Origin: Calothrix sp. MO_167.B42
GTDB taxonomy: Bacteria > Cyanobacteriota > Cyanobacteriia > Cyanobacteriales > Nostocaceae
Assembly: GCA_030065255.1 (NCBI GenBank)
Contig: JASJCX010000004.1
Span: 1 to 36,127 of the forward strand
Direction of reading: 5' to 3'
Length of the DNA: 36,127 bases
The notes under the pieces were generated by a model. That model searched no databases, was not told the origin of the DNA, and saw nothing but the letters and a program-made list of their open reading frames with translations. Positions 8,621 to 16,572 of the stretch are shown in pieces. Both the position numbers and the translations under genes were made by a program. Positions within the stretch are counted from its first letter, which is position 1, and each line of letters opens with the position of its first letter.

Positions 8621-8673
8621 TTTTATAGTTATTCAGCTCCACCCTAATTAGGGCTTGCTAAATAACTATAAAA
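8621..8673. repeat. 53-bp palindrome with CCCTAATTAGGG core
   Basis: Arms TTTTATAGTTATTCAGC (8621-8637) and its complement with one mismatch (8657-8673) surround a perfect 12-base palindrome CCCTAATTAGGG. The outer part matches the solo end at 3464. It is likely a MITE or the joined ends of an insertion sequence. It lies about 80 bases beyond the stop of the minus-strand glycoside hydrolase gene. Confidence 0.65.
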
Positions 8674-8750
8674 TGGGATTGGACAAATTTGTTGCAACTT
8701 CTGAAGGTGCCTTAATTGAACGTCCTAGATTTTTTCAAACCCTACTTAGT

Positions 8751-10250
8751 TTACCTCGGCCGACAAAATTTGCGATCGCCATCATGTTCTGGATGCTGCC
8801 AGGAATAGGCGAAATGACTGACTCCCCTGAGCTTAGGAGCAAATTTACGCAAGGCACCCATTTGTACTTCTAGGGGCGGACGATTACTCATAGAAGTACC
8901 CCAATTACCAGCTAGGGCGGGTATAATTTTTGTCCCTGGTTTTGCCATATTCACAACCCGTTGCACCTGTGGGACTATACAATTAGCTTTACCACAATTA
9001 GCATAAGCCATAGGATGCCACTCCAAATTACTGGAGAACCTATCCCAAGGTTGTAAGCGCGAATCATATCCCCTACCTACTGTTTGATTACCACCAGGGA
9101 AGAATACAACCCCGGCGGGAATCCCTCGCTGCTGGGCTGGATAAGCTGCTAGGGCGACGAAATCTAGAATACCTTGCATGGCATGGGCGACTGATAATTG
9201 CCACAAATCCCATTGCAGTTGTGGTTGTCTGTTTTGTGGAGATTGGATAGATTTTTGCCCTTGATTAACAACCCTTCCTTGCCATAGGGGTTCTCTTTCT
9301 CGGGGGTAAAGTCGATCTGTTTGTGCCACATCGGCTGCGGTGACATATCCTTTACGTAAAAAACGGCGAATTAACTCCAATCCTTTATTATTCTGTGCCC
9401 GTTCAAATAAAGCTTTTTGAATGGCTTCACTATATAGCCATAAATCCGTGACTTTAGTGGCAATAGAATTCGTTCCTGCCTGCCGGGGGTAGCGTATATA
9501 ATCAAACAAAATACCATCGGGACGACGACGGGTAACAGCCTGTACTAACTGGTAATAATCTTGTTTTGCCTTTTGGTTATATGGATCGATGAATACTTGG
9601 GAGCTATTATCTACCACATACAGACTCGTTTCTCCCTTACCATTACGAGCAATGACTCCTTCCCTATCTTGACGCTGGGCATAACTGTAACCGAAATTGG
9701 TAGTAAACATCCAGGCATATACTTTCAAGCCCCTCTCTCGTCCCTTTTGAATAGCGGTGGAGAGTAAGTCCACATTTTCTGCACCTGTTGTCCGAATCAC
9801 AGAAGGCCAAACCGTAGGATTACTAGCAGCAGGCAACAATACCCGCCCATCATAAAAAACTTCTAAGTAAACTTGATTGTATCCTTTATCAATAATCTTA
9901 TCCATAATCTCGTCAATGGCACCCGGTTGAGCATCACAGGGATATAAGCGCAACCAAATTGCCTGGACTTGGGGCCAAGTGCGATTGCGGCAGTCTCGCA
10001 CGGCTTGGGCATGTTGTTGCACTAGTTGACGATAACTATTTTGCACCTCCGTATCCCCTTTAACAGCAGCACGACGCAATCTTTGTTTGGCTTTTATTGC
10101 TGTTGAAGATAAATGACAATATTGGTTTAATTGTGCTTGGGCTGGCTTGATGCTGATTTTAGGAAATAACCATACAGTGGTAAATGTGCTGACAAGCAAT
10201 CCCCGCCAAAATAACTTTGATTTTAAATAGTTGACGCAATAGTTAGACAT
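8751..10250 (-). CDS. Secreted glycoside hydrolase family 10-like (GHL10, DUF187) protein
   Basis: A 499-residue exported protein of the GHL10 (PF02638) type, a TIM-barrel glycosyl-hydrolase-like family common in cyanobacteria and of undefined substrate. Residues 1-40 form a signal peptide (LFWRGLLVSTFTTVWLF, cleavage after AQA). After a basic helical segment, the barrel begins at about residue 92 (WPQVQAIWLRLYPC) and continues with YNQVYLEVFYDGRVLLP, GLKVYAWMFTTNFGYSY, VFIDPYNQKAKQDYY and the hallmark RPDGILFDYIRYPR, whose Asp is a candidate catalytic residue. The C-terminal HFAYSWQHPEHDGDRKFC is the normal family end, so the gene is complete. The frame opens with a TTG 12 codons earlier; the ATG at 10250 gives a better signal peptide. 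The ribosome site is weak. Confidence 0.85.
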   Translation of the reverse strand: MSNYCVNYLKSKLFWRGLLVSTFTTVWLFPKISIKPAQAQLNQYCHLSSTAIKAKQRLRRAAVKGDTEVQNSYRQLVQQHAQAVRDCRNRTWPQVQAIWLRLYPCDAQPGAIDEIMDKIIDKGYNQVYLEVFYDGRVLLPAASNPTVWPSVIRTTGAENVDLLSTAIQKGRERGLKVYAWMFTTNFGYSYAQRQDREGVIARNGKGETSLYVVDNSSQVFIDPYNQKAKQDYYQLVQAVTRRRPDGILFDYIRYPRQAGTNSIATKVTDLWLYSEAIQKALFERAQNNKGLELIRRFLRKGYVTAADVAQTDRLYPREREPLWQGRVVNQGQKSIQSPQNRQPQLQWDLWQLSVAHAMQGILDFVALAAYPAQQRGIPAGVVFFPGGNQTVGRGYDSRLQPWDRFSSNLEWHPMAYANCGKANCIVPQVQRVVNMAKPGTKIIPALAGNWGTSMSNRPPLEVQMGALRKFAPKLRGVSHFAYSWQHPEHDGDRKFCRPR

Positions 10251-10534
10251 ACCTACAAGCAAAAGAACGAAAAAATTCAAACCCAATTAACCTTTATCAA
10301 GTCAAAGTGCATGGAATTGCTTTTTGTGAAGCAGAAAGTCAAGTTGACATAGTTAGCACAACTTATCCTACTCTTGGAGAAGGTGCAAGATGGATGTAAT
10401 TAGATTTTTATAGCCTACTTACAAAATTAAGACTACAAAATACCTGATTCTGTTGCCGTTTTTTAGGAACATTATCAGATTATCGAGACTTTATGAGCAA
10501 ATTTAGCTGATGTTTGTCAAGTCAGTCAGAGGCA

Positions 10535-10606
10535 GGCTTCGACCGTGAGCTCAGCGTTCGACGGCTCGACTGAGCTTCGCCGAACGTCTGAGCTCACGCC
10601 GAAGTC
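10535..10606. repeat. Large imperfect palindrome of the GTTCGGC/GAGCTC family
   Basis: The left arm 10535-10560 and right arm 10581-10606 pair almost throughout (CTTCG, GTGAGCTCA and CGTTCG blocks) around a 20-base loop that itself belongs to the family. The inner part 10557-10588 matches 30170-30201 (reverse strand) in 31 of 32 bases. Confidence 0.75.
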
Positions 10607-10751
10607 CGAACGGGGGCACCGGAGCAGGGGGTTAGATTTCAACAGGTGTTAATGTTAAACATAATACTTTTACAGCGATCGCTATTTTAGTCTTAATTAC
10701 TGTAATTATTTGTTATTAATAATACTTGTATCATTTTGTATCAGATAGAAA

Positions 10752-10793
10752 GGCGGGATAAAATGTTAATGTTTTCCATGGAACTATCCCGCC
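10752..10793 (-). terminator. Candidate terminator downstream of psb27
   Basis: Nine-base perfect arms (GGCGGGATA and its complement) lie about 50 bases past the psb27 stop, with TTTCT following on the minus strand. The 24-base loop contains a further palindrome, TTCCATGGAA. Confidence 0.5.
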
Positions 10794-10845
10794 ATCAGTA
10801 TATGATGTACAAATATCTTGACCCATGACAATGGAAAGTCAATGT

Positions 10846-11241
10846 TTAAGACCCACGCTTAAGGGCAGCTTCAACCCGTTTAAACTGCTGTCTGAGACGT
10901 TTTTTCAGCTTTTCTGGTACTGGACGATTGGGATAGGTGGTGTAATGTCCAGCCAGGGAATTTAGAGCTGTACGCATGGTAGTAAAAGAAGCAAGATTGG
11001 AAACCGAGTTATTGCGCTGATAACGAGCGGCAAAGGTTTTAATTTGTTCGCGTGCTTCTGTTTGAAGTTCTACCCTATCTGGGGCATCTTTTGGTAGTTC
11101 TATAACATTTTTTAAATTATTAAGAACATCTAAAGTGTCTTGGCGATAATCCCCTGTTAAACCATCTCGACTAGCAAAACCTGTTAAGCCGATGAATGCT
11201 ACTAAAATTAGGGCTAGTAGGCTTGACCAATTGCGCTTCAT
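10846..11241 (-). CDS. psb27: Photosystem II assembly/repair protein Psb27
   Basis: A 131-residue Psb27, a lumenal factor that binds CP43 in photosystem II assembly and repair intermediates and keeps the manganese cluster site open. The mature domain is clear: LTGDYRQDTLDVLNNL, EAREQIKTFAARYQR, and the strongly conserved SFTTMRTALNSLAGHY plus YPNRPVPEKLKKRL. An N-terminal hydrophobic segment (SLLALILVAFIGLTG) follows MKRNW. In other cyanobacteria this segment ends with a lipobox cysteine (LTGC or LVGC); here the position is phenylalanine (TTT), so the lipid anchor appears to be missing. The ATG at 11241 was preferred over earlier in-frame starts because homologues begin with MKR. STRR arrays lie upstream. 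Confidence 0.9.
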   Translation of the reverse strand: MKRNWSSLLALILVAFIGLTGFASRDGLTGDYRQDTLDVLNNLKNVIELPKDAPDRVELQTEAREQIKTFAARYQRNNSVSNLASFTTMRTALNSLAGHYTTYPNRPVPEKLKKRLRQQFKRVEAALKRGS

Positions 11242-11307
11242 AAGCATGAAATGAAAACAATACCAAATCAACGTCCATCCTATCTTGTATTGGTATCTCA
11301 AGGAACA

Positions 11308-11413
11308 GTTGACAGTTGATGGTTGACAGTTGACAGTTGACAGCTGACGGTTAGGAATTGAAAATTATTATCACCCCCCACACTTCCCACACTCCCCACA
11401 CTTCCCACACTCC
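11308..11413. repeat. Two heptanucleotide-type repeats (TTGACAG)n and CCCACACTTCC
   Basis: 11308-11346 holds about five TTGACAG-like units. 11372-11413 holds alternating CACTTCCCA and CACTCCCCA units. The second recurs inverted at 14516-14555 at the start of the GT39 gene. Together they fill the gap between psb27 and the cofH stop. Confidence 0.75.
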
Positions 11414-11417
11414 TTCC

Positions 11418-12572
11418 CTAGGCGGACATAATGTTAGCCAATATTGGCTGATAAAGGGTATCCCTTTGTTGGTAAGGTCTTTGTAAAGATGCGATCGCAC
11501 CTTGTAAAGTTGATACTTCCATACAAGTGCCACCAATTGCTCCAGCCATGGTGGTAATGTGCTCCTCCATCAATGTGCCCCCAATATCATTGCAACCCCA
11601 CCTCAAAGCTTCTGTAGCCCCCTTTAATCCTAGTTTTACCCAGCTTGGTTGATGGTTGGGAATCCAATTTCCCAAAAAAATCCGAGCAACGGCTGTTAAT
11701 AGTAGGGCATCTGCTAATATTGGTTGGTCTCGTCCCACTCTCTTCCGTAAGGGTTTAGGGGCTTCTTGACCTACAAATGGTAGAATAATAAATTCTGTAA
11801 TTTTACCAGGATATCCTTGATTGATGGCAGTTTGTTGGAGCGATCGCAATTTTTCTAAATGACTAATTTGCTGTTGTGCTGTCTCAATGTGTCCTGACAA
11901 CATAGTACTGGTGGTGGGTAAACCCAGTTTATGGGCCGTACCCACAATTTCTAACCAAGTTGCTGTATTAATCTTTTCTGGGCACAGAATCCGCCGCACT
12001 TCATCATCTAAAATTTCTGCGGCGGTGCCAGGCATGGAATTAACACCAGCATCCTGTAAAGCTGCAATTACCTGGCTGTAACTCAATCCATCTTCACGGG
12101 CAATAAACTGGATTTCTTGGGGAGAAAAGGCATGGAGGTGTAGTTGGGGGAAATTTTGCTTAATTGTTTCTACCAACTTGATGTAATAAGCCAGAGATTG
12201 TCTATTGATTTTGGCTTTGAGGTTTAATCCCCCTTGCATGCAGATTTCCGTAGCACCTCTTTTGACTGCATCTGTAGTTTTTTCCAGAATTTGTGCCCAA
12301 TCTAACCAGTAAACCCCATCTTCCCCCTCATCACGGCGGAATGCACAAAAACCGCAATGTTGCTCACAAATGTTAGTAAAATTTATATTACGATTAATAA
12401 CATAGGTGACAGTATCCCCAGCTTGCTGCTTGCGGAGGCGGTCGGCAGTGCGACGAATGGCGGTAATATTGTCAGAATCAGTCTGTTGTAATAAGAATAC
12501 CCCTTCCAAGACAGATAAGTCATATCCCATCAAGGCGCGATCGAGAATACTATCAACGGATTTATCAATCAC
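11418..12572 (-). CDS. cofH: FO synthase subunit 2 (5-amino-6-(D-ribitylamino)uracil-tyrosine 4-hydroxyphenyl transferase)
   Basis: A 384-residue radical SAM enzyme. CofH joins a tyrosine-derived 4-hydroxybenzyl radical to the ribityl-uracil intermediate; with CofG it makes FO, the deazaflavin used in cyanobacteria as a photolyase antenna pigment. The cluster motif [10 protein letters not shown] lies at about residues 69-78 and is followed by [38 protein letters not shown], and near the end [16 protein letters not shown], all typical of CofH. The longest frame begins with a TTG at 12581; the GTG at 12572 gives a start ([10 protein letters not shown]) closer to homologues as I recall them. Neither has a clear ribosome site. 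cofG is not in the window, and the two are commonly unlinked in cyanobacteria. Confidence 0.9.
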   Translation of the reverse strand: MIDKSVDSILDRALMGYDLSVLEGVFLLQQTDSDNITAIRRTADRLRKQQAGDTVTYVINRNINFTNICEQHCGFCAFRRDEGEDGVYWLDWAQILEKTTDAVKRGATEICMQGGLNLKAKINRQSLAYYIKLVETIKQNFPQLHLHAFSPQEIQFIAREDGLSYSQVIAALQDAGVNSMPGTAAEILDDEVRRILCPEKINTATWLEIVGTAHKLGLPTTSTMLSGHIETAQQQISHLEKLRSLQQTAINQGYPGKITEFIILPFVGQEAPKPLRKRVGRDQPILADALLLTAVARIFLGNWIPNHQPSWVKLGLKGATEALRWGCNDIGGTLMEEHITTMAGAIGGTCMEVSTLQGAIASLQRPYQQRDTLYQPILANIMSA

Positions 12573-12590
12573 AATTAGCAAAAAATTATT

Positions 12591-12788
12591 TCAAAATCTG
12601 CTTTTGATTGTGGCATATATGAGGGTAATAATCATTGGCGCAATAATTGGCACAATAATTATGAATCCTGTTTTCCCAAACTGGATTCTTTGACCATCCA
12701 TTTTCAGAATGGCTATCACACCTGCGGTTGCCATTAGAACCCATATGGCTGCAAAAATAATAAAAATAACAAATGCCGATTCATTCAT
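12591..12788 (-). CDS. Small hypothetical membrane protein
   Basis: A 65-residue protein, not recognised. It has two hydrophobic segments, residues about 4-27 (AFVIFIIFAAIWVLMATAGVI) and 40-60 (GFIIIVPIIAPMIITLIYA), joined by a short polar loop containing ILKMDGQRIQFGK. The frame continues ten codons upstream, but the ATG at 12788 gives a cleaner membrane protein. No ribosome site is seen. It ends 18 bases before the cofH frame on the same strand, so it could be cotranscribed. Composition is plausible for a real gene, but existence is uncertain. Confidence 0.5.
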   Translation of the reverse strand: MNESAFVIFIIFAAIWVLMATAGVIAILKMDGQRIQFGKTGFIIIVPIIAPMIITLIYATIKSRF

Positions 12789-13084
12789 AGTATTTTTGAT
12801 TATTATTGAATTGACCAAAGAAAAAATATTAAATACTCGCCAAACATTAAATCAATAAATTTAATGAACAATTCTCACTATTTTACGTCATCAGCATCAA
12901 GGTACAATCTACCTATATTATGATTTTAAATACTTTGATTGATTTTATGATTAAGTAGATGAACAAAAATGCTTGGGTGTGAGGCAAGAATCCCCCAGCC
13001 TTTAACGGCTTACTGTTACCAATATTTATTATCTCCTAAATTCCTATCCCACCGACAGTTATAAAACGTCGTCTCAAAGCGAAA

Positions 13085-13101
13085 GTCCTCTAAAAGAGGA
13101 C
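13085..13101. repeat. Single hairpin of the double-hairpin repeat family
   Basis: GTCCTCT and AGAGGAC arms around an AAA loop; the same stem occurs in the 130-bp repeats at 24587-24602. The surrounding noncoding DNA (12819-13284) has no other gene signal apart from the repeat listed next and a possible transposon end (12988-13280). Confidence 0.6.
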
Positions 13102-13191
13102 TCAATGAAAATTTTAGAATTAACAAATTGCACCAATGTCACTTAGCCGGTGATTTCCGCCTGAGAATGAATTTGTGTTTGCTTATAAACA

Positions 13192-13250
13192 AAGTCTACT
13201 TAAGTAGACTTGGGCTATGAGACTGGGATTTTCAATCCTAGCCGGGATAA
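13192..13250 (+). repeat. Double-hairpin repeat, copy D
   Basis: A perfect 20-base palindrome AAGTCTACTTAAGTAGACTT (13192-13211), then the linker GGGCTATGAGACT, then a second hairpin GGATT-TTC-AATCC (13226-13238) and a GCCGGG tail. The order and linker match the copies at 24.3-24.65 kb and 30.2 kb, while both stems differ in sequence but stay self-complementary. Confidence 0.65.
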
Positions 13251-13284
13251 AGGTTATAACGATTTTAAGGGTGGGGAGTGTCAA

Positions 13285-14514
13285 ATGAGTAAGATCGACA
13301 ATCACAATTCTCTTTTATCAGTGCCTACTGAATCTTTAGCAATTCCTCAACTTACCTGTAAAAATTCTCTCCTTTTATCCCTAGTAATTCCCACATATAA
13401 AGAACGGGAAAATATCCAAAATATTATCAAAATCCTCACTCAACTTCTAGATGAATCGATTCCTGGAGAATACGAACTCATTGTTGTTGATGATGACAGT
13501 CCAGATGGTACTTGGAAAATAGCACAATCACTGATGCCACAGTATCCCCAGTTGCAAGTAATACGCCGCCAATGGGAACGGGGGCTATCTTCGGCGGTGA
13601 TTAGGGGATGGCAGGTGGCAAGGGGTGATATTTTAGGGGTAATTGATGGTGATTTGCAGCATCCACCCCATATCATGTTGCAAATGCTAGGGGCTATGGA
13701 AAAAGACGCTGATTTAGTAGTTGCTAGCCGACATGTGGATGGTGGTGGGGTCAGCAGCTGGAGCTTTATGAGACGTTTTTTATCCCGTGGCGCTCAATTA
13801 TTGGGGTTAATGATTTTACCGGGGGTATTAGGTAGGGTTTCCGATCCCATGAGTGGATATTTTATGGTGCGTCGCTCTTGTGTAGCAGGTGTAAACCTTA
13901 ATCCAGTCGGGTATAAAATTTTGCTGGAGGTGATTGGGCGGGGTAACGTGGAAAAAATTGCTGAAGTTGGCTATGTGTTCTGCGAACGCAAACAAGGAGC
14001 GAGTAAGGTAACTTGGAGGCAATATGTGGATTATATCCACCATTTGGTACGTTTGCGTTTGTCTACAGTCAGATTAGAGAAATTTGGTCAAAGTATGGGT
14101 TTTCCGATTGGTAGATTTGTGCGATTTGGAGTGGTGGGATTGAGTGGGGTATTTGTAGATATGGCCGTACTTTATTTACTCAGTGACCCAACGACCATGG
14201 CTTTGCCCTTAACTCGCAGTAAAATTATTGCTGGGGAAGTGGCGATTTTCAATAATTTTTTATGGAATGATATTTGGACATTTGCTGATGTGTCTGCACA
14301 ACAGCAAGAATGGGGACAGCGTTTGAAAAGATTTGTTAAATTCAATCTGATTTGTTTGGCTGGATTGGTTTTGAATGTATTAGTACTGAATTTGGTATTC
14401 AATTTTATTTTACCTAATCGTTACATTGCTAACTTAATTGCGATCGCAGTTGCAACTATTTGGAATTTCTGGATAAATCTGAAGCTCAGTTGGCGAGTTA
14501 CCCAGGTGAAGTAG
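13285..14514 (+). CDS. GT2 glycosyltransferase fused to GtrA-like membrane domain (polyprenol-phosphate sugar synthase type)
   Basis: A 409-residue two-domain protein. Residues about 30-260 form a family 2 glycosyltransferase of the dolichol/polyprenol-phosphate mannose synthase type (SLVIPTYKERENI, VVDDDSPDGTW, GVIDGDLQHPP with the metal-binding DxD-like motif, and SDPMSGYFMVRRS). Residues about 275-405 form a GtrA-like domain with four membrane helices (FVRFGVVGLSGVFVDMAVLYLL, FNNFLWNDIWTF, FNLICLAGLVLNVLVLNLVF and the final helix), the arrangement that carries lipid-linked sugars across the membrane. The ATG at 13285 is preceded by GGGGAG at good spacing; the frame opens 25 codons earlier but without support. 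The C-terminus abuts the next glycosyltransferase gene, which probably uses the lipid-linked sugar made here. Confidence 0.87.
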   Translation: MSKIDNHNSLLSVPTESLAIPQLTCKNSLLLSLVIPTYKERENIQNIIKILTQLLDESIPGEYELIVVDDDSPDGTWKIAQSLMPQYPQLQVIRRQWERGLSSAVIRGWQVARGDILGVIDGDLQHPPHIMLQMLGAMEKDADLVVASRHVDGGGVSSWSFMRRFLSRGAQLLGLMILPGVLGRVSDPMSGYFMVRRSCVAGVNLNPVGYKILLEVIGRGNVEKIAEVGYVFCERKQGASKVTWRQYVDYIHHLVRLRLSTVRLEKFGQSMGFPIGRFVRFGVVGLSGVFVDMAVLYLLSDPTTMALPLTRSKIIAGEVAIFNNFLWNDIWTFADVSAQQQEWGQRLKRFVKFNLICLAGLVLNVLVLNLVFNFILPNRYIANLIAIAVATIWNFWINLKLSWRVTQVK

Positions 14515-14543
14515 AGGAGTGTGGGGAGTGTGGGAGGGAAGGA

Positions 14544-16271
14544 GTGAGGGAAAACTCAAAGTCCAGGATTTACTTAGTGTTGGTAGTCTGGTTCATTATT
14601 GGTTTAGGACTGCGTTTAATTAATTTAACTGGCAAACCTCCTTGGACAGATGAGTTTTCTACCCTAGTATTTAGTTTGGGTAATAGTTTTTTAGATGTAC
14701 CCTTAGACAAAGCGATCGCAGTTGATACCCTGTTACAACCGCTACAGCCACAAGTGAATGCTGGCATTGCCAATGTATTGTCCCATTTACTTACCCAAAG
14801 CAATCATCCACCACTTTATTTTGTTCTCTCCCACTGGTGGATAGGGTTATTTTCGACACAACAAGGATTAGTATCCTTATGGGGTGCGCGATCGCTTGCT
14901 GCTATTTTAGGTGCATTATCCATACCAGCTATCTATGGTTTAAGTTGGATTGCCTTTCGTTCCCCTGTGGTAAGTCACATCGCTGGGGCAATGATGGCGG
15001 TTTCTCCTTTCAGTATTTTCCTCGCCCAGGAGGCACGCCATTATACTTTGGTAACTTTGTGGGTAATTGCTTCATTTAGTTGTTTATTAATTGCAACGCG
15101 CCATATTCAAAATAAAACCAAGTTACCGATTTGGCTCATTCTCTGCTGGATATTAATCAATGCTTTGGGTATTGCTTCCCATTACTTTTTTGTGCTGACT
15201 ATGTTTACTTCAGCAGTCGTATTAATATTTCTGGCTGGGAGACAAGAGGCAGGGGGGCAGGGAGCAGGGAGCAGGGGGAGGCAGGGAGATGCAGATGCTT
15301 TTTTATTTTGGAAATCTCCTTGGAAACAAATTTATATTGTTGCTGTGGGTACTATTGTGGCTGGTTTAGTCTGGCTACCAGTTTTTTTACAAAACTCCTA
15401 TGGGAATCAATTAACTGAATGGATTCAGGATTCTAGATCTGGATTAGCTTGGTTAAGTCCGATTTTTCAGGCTTTAGGAACATGGATTACCATGATTGCC
15501 TTACTACCCGTAGAATCATCACAACTATGGGTAGTTATTGCTTCTGGTGTGGCGATGCTCATGTTCTTTATTTGGGCAATACCATTGTTGTGGCGGGGTA
15601 TAAAAGTAGTCCTACAGGAACCACACACTAATTTAATCACACTGGTACTAATTAGTTTAATTACCGTAGCGATCGCTTTATTCTTTATTTTTACCTATTT
15701 GCTCGGCATTGACTTGACTAGGGGTGCTCGCTACCACTTTGTTTACTTTCCCGCTGTGATTGTATTATTGGCTGCAAGTCTAGGAATCCATTGGCAAAAT
15801 CCCAGGGATCAAATGCAAAGATGGGGCATAGGAGGTAAACAAGCGGTAGTACTAATTTGGTTCATGGGGTTATTAAGTGTAATTACAGTAGTTAGTAATT
15901 TTGGGTATCAAAAATATTACCGACCAGATTCCTTTATGCAGCTAATTACCAATACTTCTAACCAACCCGTACTCATTGCCACAACCCAGAAAACCCATGT
16001 GCATATCGGGGAAATGATGGGGGTTGCGAGGGAATTTAAGTTAACAAACTCTAGTCTAAATCCCTTATTTCTTTTGGCTCATCAAAAGCAGAATCCCCAG
16101 ACATCAACCGCTTCCCTAGAAAACACTTTAAAAGTATTACCACGCCCTGTAGATTTATGGTTAGTTAACTTTCGCGCTCCAATTCCAGAATCCGTCAAAC
16201 TATGTACCCCTAACAACAAAGCTTTACCAGCGATTGATGGCTACGAGTATCAACTTTATCATTGTCTATAA
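14544..16271 (+). CDS. GT39-like membrane glycosyltransferase
   Basis: A 575-residue polytopic protein resembling the PMT/ArnT-type GT39 family, which transfers sugars from polyprenyl phosphate donors outside the membrane. The N-terminal membrane helix (IYLVLVVWFIIGLGLRLI) is followed by the conserved PPWTDEFSTL motif with the acidic catalytic-type residues, then HPPLYFVLSHWW and about nine further helices. The frame opens at 14460 with a TTG inside the preceding gene; the GTG at 14544 has GGGAGG about seven bases before it and starts just ahead of the first helix, so it was chosen. That start region is itself a dispersed GAGTGTGGG repeat. Another repeat (15247-15292) lies inside the coding region and encodes a Gly/Gln/Arg-rich loop between helices. 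Likely cotranscribed with the GT2-GtrA gene. Confidence 0.82.
   Translation: MRENSKSRIYLVLVVWFIIGLGLRLINLTGKPPWTDEFSTLVFSLGNSFLDVPLDKAIAVDTLLQPLQPQVNAGIANVLSHLLTQSNHPPLYFVLSHWWIGLFSTQQGLVSLWGARSLAAILGALSIPAIYGLSWIAFRSPVVSHIAGAMMAVSPFSIFLAQEARHYTLVTLWVIASFSCLLIATRHIQNKTKLPIWLILCWILINALGIASHYFFVLTMFTSAVVLIFLAGRQEAGGQGAGSRGRQGDADAFLFWKSPWKQIYIVAVGTIVAGLVWLPVFLQNSYGNQLTEWIQDSRSGLAWLSPIFQALGTWITMIALLPVESSQLWVVIASGVAMLMFFIWAIPLLWRGIKVVLQEPHTNLITLVLISLITVAIALFFIFTYLLGIDLTRGARYHFVYFPAVIVLLAASLGIHWQNPRDQMQRWGIGGKQAVVLIWFMGLLSVITVVSNFGYQKYYRPDSFMQLITNTSNQPVLIATTQKTHVHIGEMMGVAREFKLTNSSLNPLFLLAHQKQNPQTSTASLENTLKVLPRPVDLWLVNFRAPIPESVKLCTPNNKALPAIDGYEYQLYHCL
15247..15292. repeat. Heptanucleotide repeat (GGGAGCA)n inside a coding region
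   Basis: Several GGGAGCA/GGCAGGG units lie in frame within the GT39-like gene, encoding EAGGQGAGSRGRQGDA. The same repeat is found in intergenic DNA at 33826-33866. Confidence 0.8.
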
Positions 16272-16274
16272 GAA

Positions 16275-16299
16275 GTTGATAGTTGATAGTTGATAGTTG
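16275..16299. repeat. Heptanucleotide repeat (AGTTGAT)n
   Basis: Three and a half AGTTGAT units directly after the GT39-like gene stop codon. Confidence 0.75.
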
Positions 16300-16308
16300 G
16301 CGGTGTGA

Positions 16309-16448
16309 AGTACACTACTCCTTCACTCTGATCACTGATTAAATGGATGACACTGATGACACGGATAGACGTTGATAACCAAACAATTAACTGGTGATCA
16401 CTGATTAAATGGATGACGCTGATGACACGGCTACACCTTGATAACCCA
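16309..16448. repeat. Dispersed repeat, left inverted copy (two units)
   Basis: Two related units, each with GATTAAATGGATGAC, CTGATGACACGG and TTGATAACC. An inverted single-unit copy is at 19071-19161. The right copy starts like unit 1 and ends like unit 2, as if a deletion had joined them. Confidence 0.75.
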
Positions 16449-16452
16449 ACTG

Positions 16453-16572
16453 TCAACTCTTAACTCTTCACTCTTAACTCTTCACTCTTAACTCTTCACT
16501 CTTCACTCTTAACTCTTCACTCTTAACTCTTCACTCTTAACTCTTCACTCCTTCACTCCTTCACTCCTCCAC
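16453..16572. repeat. Long heptanucleotide array (AACTCTT/CACTCTT)n
   Basis: About 16 units alternating AACTCTT and CACTCTT, ending in CACTCCTT units. It runs into the 3' end of the DUF3318 gene and supplies its last codons (GGVKE-stop). Confidence 0.9.

Larger units (their letters stand above)
10251..10845. other. Intergenic region with gene-like remnant and palindromes
   Basis: About 590 bases without a called gene. Plus-strand 10247-10399 is an uninterrupted 50-codon frame ending NLYQVKVHGIAFCEAESQ ... GARWM-stop, which reads like the C-terminal end of a real protein but has no credible start; I do not recognise it. A large palindrome (10535-10606) and a terminator-like hairpin (10752-10793) follow and are listed separately. 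Confidence 0.4.

Noticed and set aside
8655-8873. 72-codon frame starting in the 53-bp palindrome
   Set aside because: Begins in a repeat and its second half is antisense to the conserved C-terminus of the glycoside hydrolase gene.
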